NCBI RefSeq assembly: GCF_003965815.1
Contig: NZ_RXOE01000001.1
Location: forward strand, 1,550,001-1,614,000
Direction of reading: 5' to 3'
Length of the DNA: 64,000 nucleotides
DNA from: Variovorax gossypii
GTDB lineage: Bacteria > Pseudomonadota > Gammaproteobacteria > Burkholderiales > Burkholderiaceae_C
In this document: piece after piece, positions 16,700-25,470 of the stretch
How the letters are laid out: the number at the start of each line of letters is the position of its first letter
Position numbering within the stretch: the first letter of the stretch is position 1
Program-made: the position numbers and the translations under genes
Notes under the pieces: generated by a model
Seen by the model: only the letters and a program-made list of their open reading frames with translations
The model's database searches: none
Told to the model about the DNA's origin: nothing

Positions 16700-18946
16700 A
16701 TGCTGGGGCCCAGCAACGCCGCGCCCCGGGTCCGTGCCGCTCTGCGCATCGCGCTGAGCCACTACGTCGCGAGCGGGCTCACCGTCGCGCTGGGCCTGCT
16801 CTTCATCTCCGGCGGGGTCCATCTCTGGCTGGGCACCCTCGCGGCCTCGGCCGCCGCCACCGGCGTGATCGTCACCGCGCCGCCCGACCTGCCCGGCCCG
16901 CGCCGCGGCAAGTTCCTGCAGATGCTGCCGGCGCCGCTCATCGGCCTGCCGCTGTTCTTCGCGGTGCAGATGCTGCACAGCGCGCCCATCCGCCTCGGCC
17001 TCGTGCTGGTGCCCGCCACCTTCATGGCCTTCCTGGCCATGGCCTGGGGCAAGCGGGGCATCCCGATCGCCATCGCGGTGATGTTCTCGATGGTGTTCTC
17101 CATGGCCACGCCGGCGCCCACCGGCATGGCCGACGCCATCGAGCGCACCTGGCACTTCGGCATAGGCGCGGGCCTCTACGTGATCTGGGCCACGCTGGCC
17201 AACCTGCTGCTCAACGGGCGCTTTCGCACCCAGTCGGTGGCCGACGTGCTGTATTCGCTGGCCGCGCTCATGCGCACCGAGGCCAGCCAGTTCCTGCCGC
17301 AGGACGAGACCCGCGACGTGCGCGACACCCCGGCGCCCATGCTGGGCCAGCTGCTGCGCGAGCAGGCCGCGCTGGCCGACCAGCTGCAGGCCACGCGCGA
17401 CATCGTGCTCGAGTCGCCGCGCACCCCGCGCCGCCAGCGCCTGGCGGCCATGCTGGTGATCGTGCTCGAGATGCGCGACCAACTCCTGGCCAGCGAACTC
17501 GACCTCGACACCCTGCGCGCCCACCCCGCGCATGCCGAAGCGCTCATCGAGATGCGCCGCGTGCTCGAGGAGCTCTCCGACGAAACCATCGCGCTGGCCG
17601 ATTCGCTCCTGCTGGGCCGCCAGCCCGACGCCGTGGCCGACCGCCGCCCGCGCCTCGCGGCCATCCACGTCTCGGCGGACGACAGCACCGCCAGCGGCGG
17701 CCACATCGGCCCCACGGCCGCCATGCTCGCGCGCGGGCTGGCCAGCCGCATCGGCCACATCAACGACGAGGTGCTGCGCCTGTCGGCCATGGCGCGCGGC
17801 GACGCCGAGCCCAACCTCGCCGTGGTGCGCGCCAACTGGCAGCTCTTCGTGAGCCCCACCGACTGGTCGCTGCGCCCCTTCTTCACGCTGTGGAGCTGGG
17901 ACCAGCCGCCGTTGCGCCACGCCATCCGCGCCGCGCTGGCCATCGCTGCCGGCTACGCCATCGCGGTGTCGATGCCATGGGGCTCGCACGACTACTGGAT
18001 CCTGCTGACCATCGTGGTCGTGCTGCGCGGCAGCCTCTCGCAGACGCTGGAGCGCCGCAACGCGCGCGTGGCCGGCACGCTGCTGGGCTGCGTGCTCGCG
18101 GTGGGCCTGCTGTCGGCGCACCCGTCGGCGCTGATGCTGCTGGTCATCGTCACGGTGGCGCAGGCCATCGCGCACAGCTTCGCGGTGCGGCGCTACCTCA
18201 TCACCGCGGTGGCCGCCACGGTGCTCGGCCTGGTACAGGCCCACATGCTGAACGTGGGCATCGCGCCGATCTTCGCGCTCTTCGAGCGCATCGCCGACAC
18301 GCTCATCGGCGCGGCGCTGGCCTGGGGCTTCTGCTACGTACTGCCCTCGTGGGAACGCACGCAGATCCCGGCGCTGGTCTCGCGCGTGCTCACCGCGCAG
18401 GCCCGGCATGCGCGGCTGGCGCTCGGCCTGGGCCAACTCAAGGCCATCGACAGCAGCCCCGAGCTCGAATGGCGCCTCGCGCGCCGCGAAGCCTACGACA
18501 GCCTCTCCGCGCTGGTGCAGGCCACGCAGCGCTCGCTGTCGGAGCCGCGCGCGGTGCAGCCGCCGCTGGAGCCGCTGGAGCACCTGCAGGCCCACAGCTA
18601 CCAGCTTCTCGCGCAGCTCAGCGCCGTGAAGTCGATGCTGGTGCTGCGCCGCGACCGCCTCACGCCGGCGGAGGTCGAGGGCCCCATCGGCCGCACCGCG
18701 CAACGCATCGAGGCGGCCATCGGAACTATTCCAACCACCGGTCCCTCCCACCCCGAGAGCGCCGGTTCGACCACGGTCGGCGGCCCGATCCCCCTGCCCG
18801 ACCCGTTCGACAACGACATCAGCCCCTGGCTGCTTCGCAGGCTCGACCTGGCAACGGCACTCGCCACGCAGCTGCGCGACGACGCGGCGCGCATTCTTCA
18901 ACCTCTGAACGAGACAACAGAACAAGCGAAGACGACCACCGCCTGA
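16700..18946 (+). CDS. FUSC-family inner-membrane protein (YccS-like)
   Basis: This 748-residue membrane protein has two groups of helices separated by a cytoplasmic helical domain: residues about 15-160, and again about 400-540 (AIRAALAIAAGYAIAVSMPW, TIVVVLRGSLSQTLERRN). This is the fusaric-acid-resistance-protein (FUSC) duplicated layout, as in YccS and AaeB. FUSC proteins are linked to efflux of aromatic acids, but the substrate here is unknown. ATG 16700 follows the suhB stop by 2 bp, and its own stop overlaps the mscS start (TGATG), so suhB, this gene, the MscS channel and the DUF454 gene form one probable operon. Confidence 0.85.
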   Translation: MLGPSNAAPRVRAALRIALSHYVASGLTVALGLLFISGGVHLWLGTLAASAAATGVIVTAPPDLPGPRRGKFLQMLPAPLIGLPLFFAVQMLHSAPIRLGLVLVPATFMAFLAMAWGKRGIPIAIAVMFSMVFSMATPAPTGMADAIERTWHFGIGAGLYVIWATLANLLLNGRFRTQSVADVLYSLAALMRTEASQFLPQDETRDVRDTPAPMLGQLLREQAALADQLQATRDIVLESPRTPRRQRLAAMLVIVLEMRDQLLASELDLDTLRAHPAHAEALIEMRRVLEELSDETIALADSLLLGRQPDAVADRRPRLAAIHVSADDSTASGGHIGPTAAMLARGLASRIGHINDEVLRLSAMARGDAEPNLAVVRANWQLFVSPTDWSLRPFFTLWSWDQPPLRHAIRAALAIAAGYAIAVSMPWGSHDYWILLTIVVVLRGSLSQTLERRNARVAGTLLGCVLAVGLLSAHPSALMLLVIVTVAQAIAHSFAVRRYLITAVAATVLGLVQAHMLNVGIAPIFALFERIADTLIGAALAWGFCYVLPSWERTQIPALVSRVLTAQARHARLALGLGQLKAIDSSPELEWRLARREAYDSLSALVQATQRSLSEPRAVQPPLEPLEHLQAHSYQLLAQLSAVKSMLVLRRDRLTPAEVEGPIGRTAQRIEAAIGTIPTTGPSHPESAGSTTVGGPIPLPDPFDNDISPWLLRRLDLATALATQLRDDAARILQPLNETTEQAKTTTA

Positions 18947-20037
18947 TGACCAAAGAGATACTCGCCCACCCCTGGTTCGGCACCTGGATTGCCGCGCTGA
19001 TCGCAGTTCCCCTCTCTCTTCTCGCCCACCGCATCGTCGGCCTCGTGCTCAGGCGGATCACCCGCCCCGCGCCGGCGCTGCATGCGATGGTGGTCAATTG
19101 CAGGGCGCCCGCGCGGCTGGTGTTCCCGCTGGTGGCGCTCACCGTGGTGTGGCAGGGTGCCCCCGACGACCTGCGCTTCATCGGCAACGTGCGCCACCTC
19201 ACCGGCCTGCTGCTCATCGCCTCCACCACCTGGCTCGCGGTGAAGGCCATCAGCGGTTTCGCCGAGGGCGTGCTGGCGCAGCACCCTTCCGACATCGCCG
19301 ACAACCTGCAGGCCCGCCGCGTGCTCACGCAGACGCGCGTGCTCGCGCGCACCGCCATGTCGGTGGTCGTGGTGGCCGGCGGCGCGATGATGCTCATGAC
19401 CTTCCCGGGCGCGCGCCAGGTGGGCGCGAGCCTGCTGGCCTCGGCCGGCGTGATCGGCATCGTGGCCGGTCTCGCGGCCAAGCCGGTGTTCAGCAACCTC
19501 ATCGCCGGCCTGCAGATCGCGCTGGCACAGCCCATCCGCATCGACGACGTGCTGGTGGTCGAGGGCGAATGGGGCCGGGTCGAGGAAATCACCGGCACCT
19601 TCGTGGTCGTGAAGATCTGGGACGAGCGCCGGCTGATCCTGCCGCTCACCTACTTCATAGAGAAGCCGTTCCAGAACTGGACGCGGCATTCGGCGCAACT
19701 GCTGGGCGCGGTGTTCATCTACGTCGACTACGGCATGCCGCTCGCGCCGCTGCGCGCGGAGGTCGAGCGCATCGTGAAGGCCGCGCCCGAGTGGGACGGC
19801 CGCTTCTTCAACCTGCGCGTGACCGACGCCACCGAGCGCACCATGCAGATCCGCGTGCTGTGCACGGCCGCCACCTCGGGCCTGACCTTCGACCTGCGCT
19901 GCAGCGTGCGCGAAGGCCTCATCGACTTCATGCAGCGCGAGTACCCGCAGTTCCTGCCGAAGATGCGCATCTCGGCCGACGGCCTGCCCGAGCGCGAACA
20001 GCAGCCGCAGCCGCAACAGGGACAGGCCCCGGCCTGA
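18946..20037 (+). CDS. MscS-family mechanosensitive ion channel
   Basis: This 363-residue protein has about four N-terminal helices, then the pore helix and beta domain of small-conductance mechanosensitive channels. GVIGIVAGLAAKPVFSNLIA is the Gly/Ala-rich pore helix, and QPIRIDDVLVVEGEWGRVEE starts the cytoplasmic beta domain. These channels open under membrane tension and release solutes during osmotic downshock. A Gln/Pro-rich tail ends the protein (REQQPQPQQGQAPA). The start ATG overlaps the preceding stop (TGATG at 18944-18948), so it is translationally coupled to the FUSC gene. Confidence 0.92.
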   Translation: MTKEILAHPWFGTWIAALIAVPLSLLAHRIVGLVLRRITRPAPALHAMVVNCRAPARLVFPLVALTVVWQGAPDDLRFIGNVRHLTGLLLIASTTWLAVKAISGFAEGVLAQHPSDIADNLQARRVLTQTRVLARTAMSVVVVAGGAMMLMTFPGARQVGASLLASAGVIGIVAGLAAKPVFSNLIAGLQIALAQPIRIDDVLVVEGEWGRVEEITGTFVVVKIWDERRLILPLTYFIEKPFQNWTRHSAQLLGAVFIYVDYGMPLAPLRAEVERIVKAAPEWDGRFFNLRVTDATERTMQIRVLCTAATSGLTFDLRCSVREGLIDFMQREYPQFLPKMRISADGLPEREQQPQPQQGQAPA

Positions 20038-20044
20038 TCCGGCC

Positions 20045-20449
20045 TTGAAGCCAGAGCCGGCCCCGGCCCCCGAACGCAAATCAGCGCTCACGCGCGCGCT
20101 GCTCTATGCCTTCGCGGTGCTGTGCCTGGTGCTGGGCCTCATCGGCGTGGTCGTGCCCGGCATGCCGACCACGGTGTTCATCCTGATGGCCGCATGGGCC
20201 GCCGCGCGCAGCTCTCCGCGGCTGCACGCATGGCTGCTGAACCACCGCCTCTTCGGCCCGCTGCTGCACAACTGGGCCAACGGCCGCACCGTGAGCCGCC
20301 GCGCCAAGTGGAGCGCCACCGTCACGATGGCGGTGTGCGCAGTGATCGTCTCGTTCACCGCGCACCGAGCCTGGCTGGCCGGGCTGGCCATCGGGTGCAT
20401 GGCCTGCGTGCTGGCGTGGCTGTGGTCGCGGCCGCTTCCTCCGCCCTAG
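20045..20449 (+). CDS. DUF454 (YbaN-like) small inner-membrane protein
   Basis: This 134-residue protein has two hydrophobic blocks. LCLVLGLIGVVVPGMPTTVF is the DUF454/YbaN signature, and AWAAARSSPRLHAWLLNHRL with the FGPLLHNW segment completes the family pattern. The function of the family is unknown. The proposed start is TTG at 20045, 7 bp after the MscS stop; no ATG exists before the conserved block, and TTG gives the usual length. No clear Shine-Dalgarno is seen, so coupling to the upstream gene is likely. Its last four bases overlap the stop of the convergent Lrp gene. Confidence 0.8.
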   Translation: MKPEPAPAPERKSALTRALLYAFAVLCLVLGLIGVVVPGMPTTVFILMAAWAAARSSPRLHAWLLNHRLFGPLLHNWANGRTVSRRAKWSATVTMAVCAVIVSFTAHRAWLAGLAIGCMACVLAWLWSRPLPPP

Positions 20450-20910
20450 CGGCGAGCCTGCTTGTCCACTTCCGGTGCGGTGATGGCGCGCGCCGGAATC
20501 GGCACCGACATCACGATCGACGTGCGCGTCTCGCCCAGGTGGTTGATGCTGCTCACGAAGGCTTCGAGGTGCTCGATGTCTCGCGCGACCACCTTCAGCA
20601 CGTAAGAGTCCTGCCCCGTCACGTGGAAGCATTCGAGCACCTCGCTCCTGCCCTCCAGCAGCTTCAGCAGCCGCGCCTTGTCGGGCTGCGGCGTGGTCAT
20701 GCCGACGAGCGCCATCACGGTGTAGCCCGCCTTGCGCGGCGGCACCACGGCGCGATAGCCGGCGAGCACGCCGGATTCTTCCAGCCGCTTCACGCGCTCC
20801 GAGGTCGAGGGCACCGACAGGCCCACCTGCCGCGCCAGCGCGGTGAGCGAAGTGCGCGCATCGGCCTGGAGCACTTCGAGGATCTGCCAGTTCTTGCTGT
20901 CGATTTCCAT
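20446..20910 (-). CDS. Lrp/AsnC-family transcriptional regulator
   Basis: This 154-residue protein has an N-terminal helix-turn-helix (LEVLQADARTSLTALARQVG, then SVPSTSERVKRLEESG) and a C-terminal RAM domain (ALVGMTTPQ, GQDSYVLKVVARDIEHLEAF). Lrp-type regulators bind amino acids and control their transport and metabolism. It is divergent from a LysE-family exporter gene, the usual arrangement for a regulator of amino-acid export. The gap carries three TTCAGGC copies. ATG 20910 gives a complete domain. Confidence 0.92.
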   Translation of the reverse strand: MEIDSKNWQILEVLQADARTSLTALARQVGLSVPSTSERVKRLEESGVLAGYRAVVPPRKAGYTVMALVGMTTPQPDKARLLKLLEGRSEVLECFHVTGQDSYVLKVVARDIEHLEAFVSSINHLGETRTSIVMSVPIPARAITAPEVDKQARR

Positions 20911-20913
20911 GGA

Positions 20914-20993
20914 TTTCAGGCTCCGGCGAGTGATTCTTCTTGAATTTCAGGCAAGAGGCGCATTCCGCCTGAGCTTCGCCATTCTCTTCAGGC
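20914..20993. promoter_or_regulatory. Repeated TTCAGGC motif between the lrp-like and lysE-like genes
   Basis: TTTCAGGC occurs at 20914-20921 and 20945-20952, and CTTCAGGC at 20986-20993. An inverted GCCTGA at 20967-20972 pairs with the second copy. All lie in the 106-bp gap between the divergent Lrp-type regulator and LysE-type exporter and are plausible Lrp binding sites. An A/T-rich stretch (GTAAAGACAATTTACAAATG) follows just before the exporter start and contains the imperfect dyad GTAAAgacaaTTTAC. Confidence 0.5.
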
Positions 20994-21016
20994 GACGGCG
21001 TAAAGACAATTTACAA

Positions 21017-21643
21017 ATGGACTCTACCCTCTTCCTCAAGGCCCTCGTCATCGGCCTCTCCATTGCGGCGCCGGTCGGCCCCATCGGCCTGCTCTGCATC
21101 CAGCGCACCCTTGCGCACGGCCGCACCATCGGCTTCCTCAGCGGACTAGGCGCCGCGCTGGCCGACGCCTGCTACGGCGCCATCGGCGCGCTCGGCGTGT
21201 CGGCCGTCATCGCGTCGATGGTGGCGGCGCGGGTGCCGCTGGCGCTGGCCGGGGCGGCCTTCCTCGCATGGATGGGCGTGCAGCTGCTTCGCGCGCCGGT
21301 CGCCACGCAGGCCCGCCAGGCCGCGGACGCCACCACGCCGCTGAAGGCCACGCTGTCGGTCTTCCTGCTGACGCTGGCGAACCCGATGACGATCCTGTCC
21401 TTCGTCGCGGTGTTCGCCACCATCTCGACCGGCCACACCGGCGGCAGTGGCGGCATCCCGGCCGCGACGATGGTGCTCGGCGTGTTCCTGGGCTCCGCGC
21501 TGTGGTGGCTCGGGCTGTCGACGATGGTGTCCTCGGTGCGGCACAAGCTCAGCGCGAAGACGATGCAGTCGATCAACCGGCTCTCGGGCGCGATCCTTCT
21601 TGCCTTTGCCGTCTATCAGCTGTCGACGCTGCTGCCGCGCTGA
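21017..21643 (+). CDS. LysE-family amino-acid exporter
   Basis: This 208-residue membrane protein has about six helices. Its N-terminus (LKALVIGLSIAAPVGPIGLL, CIQRTLAHGRTIGF) is the LysE/RhtB signature with the APVGP loop. Family members export lysine, arginine, threonine, homoserine or other amino acids and relieve toxic accumulation. ATG 21017 gives the standard start. It is divergent from the Lrp-type regulator. The 3' end overlaps the convergent DUF418 gene by 28 bp. The substrate is not known from sequence. Confidence 0.9.
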   Translation: MDSTLFLKALVIGLSIAAPVGPIGLLCIQRTLAHGRTIGFLSGLGAALADACYGAIGALGVSAVIASMVAARVPLALAGAAFLAWMGVQLLRAPVATQARQAADATTPLKATLSVFLLTLANPMTILSFVAVFATISTGHTGGSGGIPAATMVLGVFLGSALWWLGLSTMVSSVRHKLSAKTMQSINRLSGAILLAFAVYQLSTLLPR

Positions 21644-22893
21644 GCCGGCGCCACCGGCTTGCGGCGCATCGGCGGAAGCTCCAGGTTCGTGAAGGCGCGC
21701 AGCAGCCATTCGACCGGCCCGTAGACGAATCGCCGCAGCCACCACCGGCTCAGCACGAGCTGCGCCGCGAAGATGACGAAGGCGATGCCCGTGGCGGCCA
21801 GGGGCCCCATGGTGCCGATCCAGCGCAGCCCGTAGGCCAGGAAGAGCCATGCGCAGACGAGCGACTGCAGCAGATAGTTGCTCAGCGCCATGCGCCCCGC
21901 CGGCGCCAGCACGCCTTCGAGCACCCGCCCGCGCGGCGTCATCATCAGCAGCACCATGCCGGCCGCATAGGCCGCCGTGAGGAAAGGCGCCGTCAGCAGC
22001 GTGGCTGCGAGCCCGTAGAGTTCCTTGACCGCGTTGTCCAGCCGGATCGACGGGAAGGCATACACGGCCGCACCCGGCAGCCCGATGACCAGCCCCCACA
22101 GCAGCAGGCGCCGGAACAGCGGCCGGTAAGCATCGGCATTCACGAAGAGCTCGCGCCGCCCCGCGATGAAGCCCGCGAAGAACATCGCCAGCGCGGTAGG
22201 CGCCTGCACCAGGCCGGTGATCCACCAGATCTGCGACAGCTCGCGCAGGTGCTGCACGATCACCGTGAAGGGCGTTCCGCGATACGCGGCCAGCGCGGCG
22301 ACGGCATCCGCATGGGCGGTGCGCGTATCCGACGGAATGCCGGCCTTCGTCAGCAGGAAGCCGATGCTCGCCCACAGCAGCGAGGTGAGCAGCACCAGCC
22401 CGATGGCGCAGCGCGCCATGAAGACATCGCCGCGCCTGCGCAGCATCAGCAGCACCGCGCCCAGCACCGCGTAGGTGGTGAGGATGTCGCCGTGATACAG
22501 CACCACTGCGTGCGCCAGCCCCAGCACCCACAAGCCCACCAGCCGCCGCCCCATGCGCGGCGCGAAAGCCTTGCCGTCGCGTTCGGCCGACTGCATCTGC
22601 AGCGTGAAGCTGTAGCCAAAGAGGAACGAGAACAGCAGGTAGAACTTGGTCTCGAACACCAGCGTGCGCACCAGCAGCGCCGCGCGTTCGAGCACCGACT
22701 GCGCCATCGGGTCGGGTATGCCCGCGCCGTAGTAGGTCGAGGAGAAGCTCGCGATGTTCACCACGAGGATGCCCAGCAGCGCGAAGCCGCGCAGTGCATC
22801 CACCAGCGACTGGCGCTCTCGGCCTCGCGTGACCCCGGGTTGTGCCGGAGGATTCGGTTGCGACGACATGTGTTCTTTCTGCATGCCCTGCAT
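21616..22893 (-). CDS. DUF418-domain membrane protein
   Basis: This 425-residue protein has about ten hydrophobic helices. It begins with RERQSLVDALRGFALLGILV, the heparan-acetyltransferase-like N-terminal block, and ends with the DUF418 region (RMALSNYLLQSLVCAWLFLA, YGPVEWLLRAFTNL). Such proteins are thought to be membrane acyl or sugar-modifying transferases, but none of the close family is well characterised. Three in-frame ATGs lie near the start; the third, at 22869, is preceded by AGAAAGAA and could be the true one. It follows the SDR gene on the same strand by 3 bp, so an operon TetR-SDR-DUF418 is likely. Confidence 0.82.
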   Translation of the reverse strand: MQGMQKEHMSSQPNPPAQPGVTRGRERQSLVDALRGFALLGILVVNIASFSSTYYGAGIPDPMAQSVLERAALLVRTLVFETKFYLLFSFLFGYSFTLQMQSAERDGKAFAPRMGRRLVGLWVLGLAHAVVLYHGDILTTYAVLGAVLLMLRRRGDVFMARCAIGLVLLTSLLWASIGFLLTKAGIPSDTRTAHADAVAALAAYRGTPFTVIVQHLRELSQIWWITGLVQAPTALAMFFAGFIAGRRELFVNADAYRPLFRRLLLWGLVIGLPGAAVYAFPSIRLDNAVKELYGLAATLLTAPFLTAAYAAGMVLLMMTPRGRVLEGVLAPAGRMALSNYLLQSLVCAWLFLAYGLRWIGTMGPLAATGIAFVIFAAQLVLSRWWLRRFVYGPVEWLLRAFTNLELPPMRRKPVAPAQRGSSVDS

Positions 22894-22896
22894 GCT

Positions 22897-23796
22897 TCAG
22901 GCGGTGGTCAGGCCGCCGTCGATGACGAGCTCGCTGCCGGTCACGTAGCGCGACTCGTCGCTGGCGAGATAGAGGATGGCGTTGGCAACGTCGAGCACCG
23001 TGCCCGCATGGCCGAGCGGCACCGCGCTGCGCCCCGCCGCGCCGAGGACAGCGCGGCGCCAGAGCCTTCTCAGGCTGCACGCCACGCCGCCGCCAGGCTG
23101 CTCCGGTTGCTGCTGCTGCGCGCGGGCGTTCGTGCTCCAGATCGGCGTATCGATCACGCCCGGGTGCAGCGAATTGACCCGCACGCCGTTGCGTGCGCGA
23201 GCGCACTCCAGCGCCACCGACTTGGAGAGCATGCGCACGCCGCCCTTGCTGGCCGAGTAGGCCGACAGCCCCGCATTGCCGACCAGGCCGGCCGTCGACG
23301 ACATGTTGACGACGGAGCCGCCGCCCGACCTCGACATCAGCGGCACGCCGTGCTTCAAGCCCAGGAACACGCCGTCGAGATTCACAGCGAGCTGGCGGCG
23401 CCAGTCTTCCACGCTCATCTCGAAGGTGCTGCCCGCGAGCGCGATGCCGGCGTTGTTCACGAGCACATGCAACGCGCCGTGGGCGGCAATGACCACGTCG
23501 ATCACATCCTTCCACGCGGCCTCGCTGCTCACGTCGTGCGCGACGAACATGGCTCGCCCGCCCGTGGCGCGCGCAAGGCCGGCGGTTTCCTCGCCACCCT
23601 TCCCGTCGATATCCGTGGCGACGACGGTCGCACCCTCGGCGGCCAGCCGCAGCACCGCCGCGCGCCCGATGCCCGAAGCCGCGCCCGTCACCAGCGCCAC
23701 CTTGCCGAACACGCGGCCGCTGGCGCGGTCCCATGCGGGGCGCTGCGCCGGTGCGAACGCGTATACCGATGCGGGCGCGGGCATGAAAGCGCTCAT
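22897..23796 (-). CDS. SDR-family NAD(P)-dependent oxidoreductase
   Basis: This 299-residue enzyme has GKVALVTGAASGIGRAAVLR (TGxxxGIG cofactor motif), NNAG in VLVNNAGIALAG, and the YxxxK active site in SAYSASKGGVRM, preceded by the catalytic Ser in VNMSSTAGLVG. It is of the classical 3-oxoacyl reductase / alcohol dehydrogenase-like SDR type; the substrate is unknown. An unusual insert of about 30 residues with Gln-rich and Arg/Trp-rich parts (RAQQQQPEQPGGG, SLRRLWRRAVLGAAG) lies in the substrate-loop region between IDTPIW and PLGHAGT. Its start overlaps the TetR gene stop by 4 bp, so the TetR regulator likely controls it. Confidence 0.88.
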   Translation of the reverse strand: MSAFMPAPASVYAFAPAQRPAWDRASGRVFGKVALVTGAASGIGRAAVLRLAAEGATVVATDIDGKGGEETAGLARATGGRAMFVAHDVSSEAAWKDVIDVVIAAHGALHVLVNNAGIALAGSTFEMSVEDWRRQLAVNLDGVFLGLKHGVPLMSRSGGGSVVNMSSTAGLVGNAGLSAYSASKGGVRMLSKSVALECARARNGVRVNSLHPGVIDTPIWSTNARAQQQQPEQPGGGVACSLRRLWRRAVLGAAGRSAVPLGHAGTVLDVANAILYLASDESRYVTGSELVIDGGLTTA

Positions 23797-24398
23797 CGGG
23801 CGCTCCCGGCCTTCAGGAAGCGGCTCACCACGAGTCGAAGCATGGGTGCTTCGCGCTGCGGATCGAAGCCCGGGTCCATGGCGAGGCGCGAGAACACGCC
23901 GTCGATCAGCGCGACGATCCAGCTCGCGGCCTGTTCGGGTTCGAGGCCTGCGTCGACCTGCCCGTTCGCCATGGCGCCGCGCAGCAGCCTGGCGATGTCG
24001 GCGCGGGTCTGCGCGTCGCCGGCGGCCATCTGCGTGTTGATGGCCGGGTTGCGCGTCGCTTCTGCGGCGATCTCGAGCGCCAGCCGGGCGTAGGTCTTGT
24101 CGGCCGCAAAGGCCATCACCGCGTCGAGAAAGTCGAGCAGCGCCTCCAGCAGGTCTGAAGACTCGTCGAGCGCGGCGAAGTAGGCGGCGGTGTCGGCGCG
24201 CTCCTCTTCCACGATGGCCTCGACGATGGCGCTCTTGCTGTCGAAATAGTGAAAGAGATTGCCGGGGCTCATGCCAGCCTCGGCGCAGATCTCGGCGGTG
24301 GTCGTGGCGTGGAAGCCGCGCCGGGCGAAGCAGTTGCCGGCCGCCTCCATGATCTGGCGGCGCTTGGCCTGCTGGCGTTCGGGGTCGATCTTTCTCAT
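23793..24398 (-). CDS. TetR/AcrR-family transcriptional regulator
   Basis: This 201-residue protein has the TetR N-terminal helix-turn-helix (QIMEAAGNCFARRGFHATTT, then AEICAEAGMSPGNLFHYFDS) and a divergent helical C-terminal ligand domain. ATG 24398 (MRKIDPERQQ) is the first sensible start; the frame is open upstream to a TTG at 24431, but that runs into the promoter. It heads a minus-strand operon with the SDR and DUF418 genes and probably represses it. An A/T-rich imperfect dyad lies just upstream. The inducer is unknown. Confidence 0.9.
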   Translation of the reverse strand: MRKIDPERQQAKRRQIMEAAGNCFARRGFHATTTAEICAEAGMSPGNLFHYFDSKSAIVEAIVEEERADTAAYFAALDESSDLLEALLDFLDAVMAFAADKTYARLALEIAAEATRNPAINTQMAAGDAQTRADIARLLRGAMANGQVDAGLEPEQAASWIVALIDGVFSRLAMDPGFDPQREAPMLRLVVSRFLKAGSAR

Positions 24399-24430
24399 GT
24401 CGCTGACTTGGGGTTTGCCGTCATGCGCCA

Positions 24431-24465
24431 ATTATTAAACTAACTAGTCGATCTATTTATTAAGG
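24431..24465. promoter_or_regulatory. A/T-rich promoter/operator region upstream of the TetR gene
   Basis: In very GC-rich surroundings, 24430-24464 is nearly all A/T: ATTATTAAACTAACTAGTCG, then ATCTATTTATTAA. The outer TTAA blocks and inner CTAACTAG / CTATTTA segments make an imperfect dyad of the type bound by TetR dimers. The stretch also covers the stop codon of the LysR gene at 24453. No clean -10/-35 pair was settled. Confidence 0.4.
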
Positions 24466-25409
24466 ACCCCTGAAGCCTTCGGGGCAACCGGGCTCTTCCG
24501 CGTGGCCACCACCTCGCGGATCGCCTCGATCAGCAGTCGCGCGCCCTCGCCCGGCGCGTCGCTGCGCCGCACGGTGAGCCCCACCGGCCCCTCGGTGCTT
24601 GTGGTGTCGATTGCAAGCCGCTTGAGTTCCCCGCGCGCGATCAACCCCTCGACCGCGCCCTGCGGCGCGAACCACACGGCGTCGGAGCGCTGCAGCAGCC
24701 CCAGCACGAAGCTGGTGTCGGTGGCCTCCACCAGCCGCCCGGGCAGCGCCATGCCCTGTGCGATGAGGAATGCATCGGCCGTGTGCCGGATCAGCGTGCC
24801 CGACACCGGCAGCACCAGCGGATGGCCCGCCAGCGCATCGAGCGGCGGCTTGCGCCGCGCCGCCAGCGGATGCCCGGGCCTGGCCACCAGCAGCAGCGGC
24901 TCGCTGTAGAGCTGCTCGAAGGCCAGGTCGGCCATGGCCGAGGCCTGCGCGAGGCGGCCCAGCACCAGGTCGATTTCGCCCTGGCGAAGCTGCGTCATCA
25001 GCTGCGCGTTGGTGCCGCTCACCACGCGCACCCGCAGCGCGGGATGCGAGGCATGCAGCGAGACCACCACCTCCGGCAACAGGTTGGCCACCATGTTCGG
25101 CAGCGCGCCGACGGCCACGCGCAGTTGGTCGGCCTCGGGCTGGTCCATGGCCAGCCCCAGCCCCTCGCGCAACCCGCGCAGCGCCGAGACCGCATGGCGC
25201 ACCAGCACCTCGGCGGCCGGCGTGAGCTCCACGCCCCGGCGGCGGCGCAGCAGCAGCTGGCGACCGACGATCTCCTCCAGCTCGGCGACCGTCTTGGAGA
25301 CGGCCGGCTGCGTGAGCGACAGCGCCTTGGCGGCGCGCACGAGGTTTCGCTCCTGCGCCACCATCACGAGGCATTGCAGATGGCGCATCTTCAGGCGCGC
25401 AAAGTTCAT
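24453..25409 (-). CDS. LysR-family regulator (PcaQ-like)
   Basis: This 318-residue protein has the LysR helix-turn-helix near the start (LVRAAKALSLTQPAVSKTVA) and a periplasmic-binding-protein-like inducer domain. The opening RLKMRHLQCLVMVAQERNLV resembles PcaQ, the activator of protocatechuate genes, in the family sense only. ATG 25409 was preferred because it sets the usual 10-residue lead before the HTH; an ATG at 25448 is an alternative but abuts the operator. It is divergent from two Bug-type binding-protein genes and the sulfatase, which it likely controls. Confidence 0.88.
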   Translation of the reverse strand: MNFARLKMRHLQCLVMVAQERNLVRAAKALSLTQPAVSKTVAELEEIVGRQLLLRRRRGVELTPAAEVLVRHAVSALRGLREGLGLAMDQPEADQLRVAVGALPNMVANLLPEVVVSLHASHPALRVRVVSGTNAQLMTQLRQGEIDLVLGRLAQASAMADLAFEQLYSEPLLLVARPGHPLAARRKPPLDALAGHPLVLPVSGTLIRHTADAFLIAQGMALPGRLVEATDTSFVLGLLQRSDAVWFAPQGAVEGLIARGELKRLAIDTTSTEGPVGLTVRRSDAPGEGARLLIEAIREVVATRKSPVAPKASGVLNK

Positions 25410-25449
25410 GGCTGACACCGCGTTTCCTTGGGAGAGTGGCAGCTTCAAT

Positions 25450-25470
25450 ATAACCAGCCGGAATAGCTGG
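25450..25470. promoter_or_regulatory. LysR-type operator upstream of the Bug-sulfatase cluster
   Basis: CCAGC at 25454-25458 and GCTGG at 25466-25470 form an inverted repeat with a 7-base spacer. The same stretch holds ATAACC-N4-GGAATA at 25450-25465, close to the ATAACC-N4-GGTTAT site recalled for PcaQ. It sits 41 bp from the LysR start and 70 bp from the first Bug gene, as expected for a divergent LysR operator. Confidence 0.5.

Noticed and set aside
16538-18925. Very long minus-strand frame opposite suhB and the FUSC gene
   Set aside because: The translation is dominated by Arg, His, Gln, Gly and Asp with no domain; it mirrors codon bias of the real plus-strand gene.
21146-23734. Long minus-strand frame spanning several genes near the LysE and DUF418 genes
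   Set aside because: It is out of frame with the SDR and DUF418 genes, and its Arg/Gly/Ala-rich translation has no family motif.
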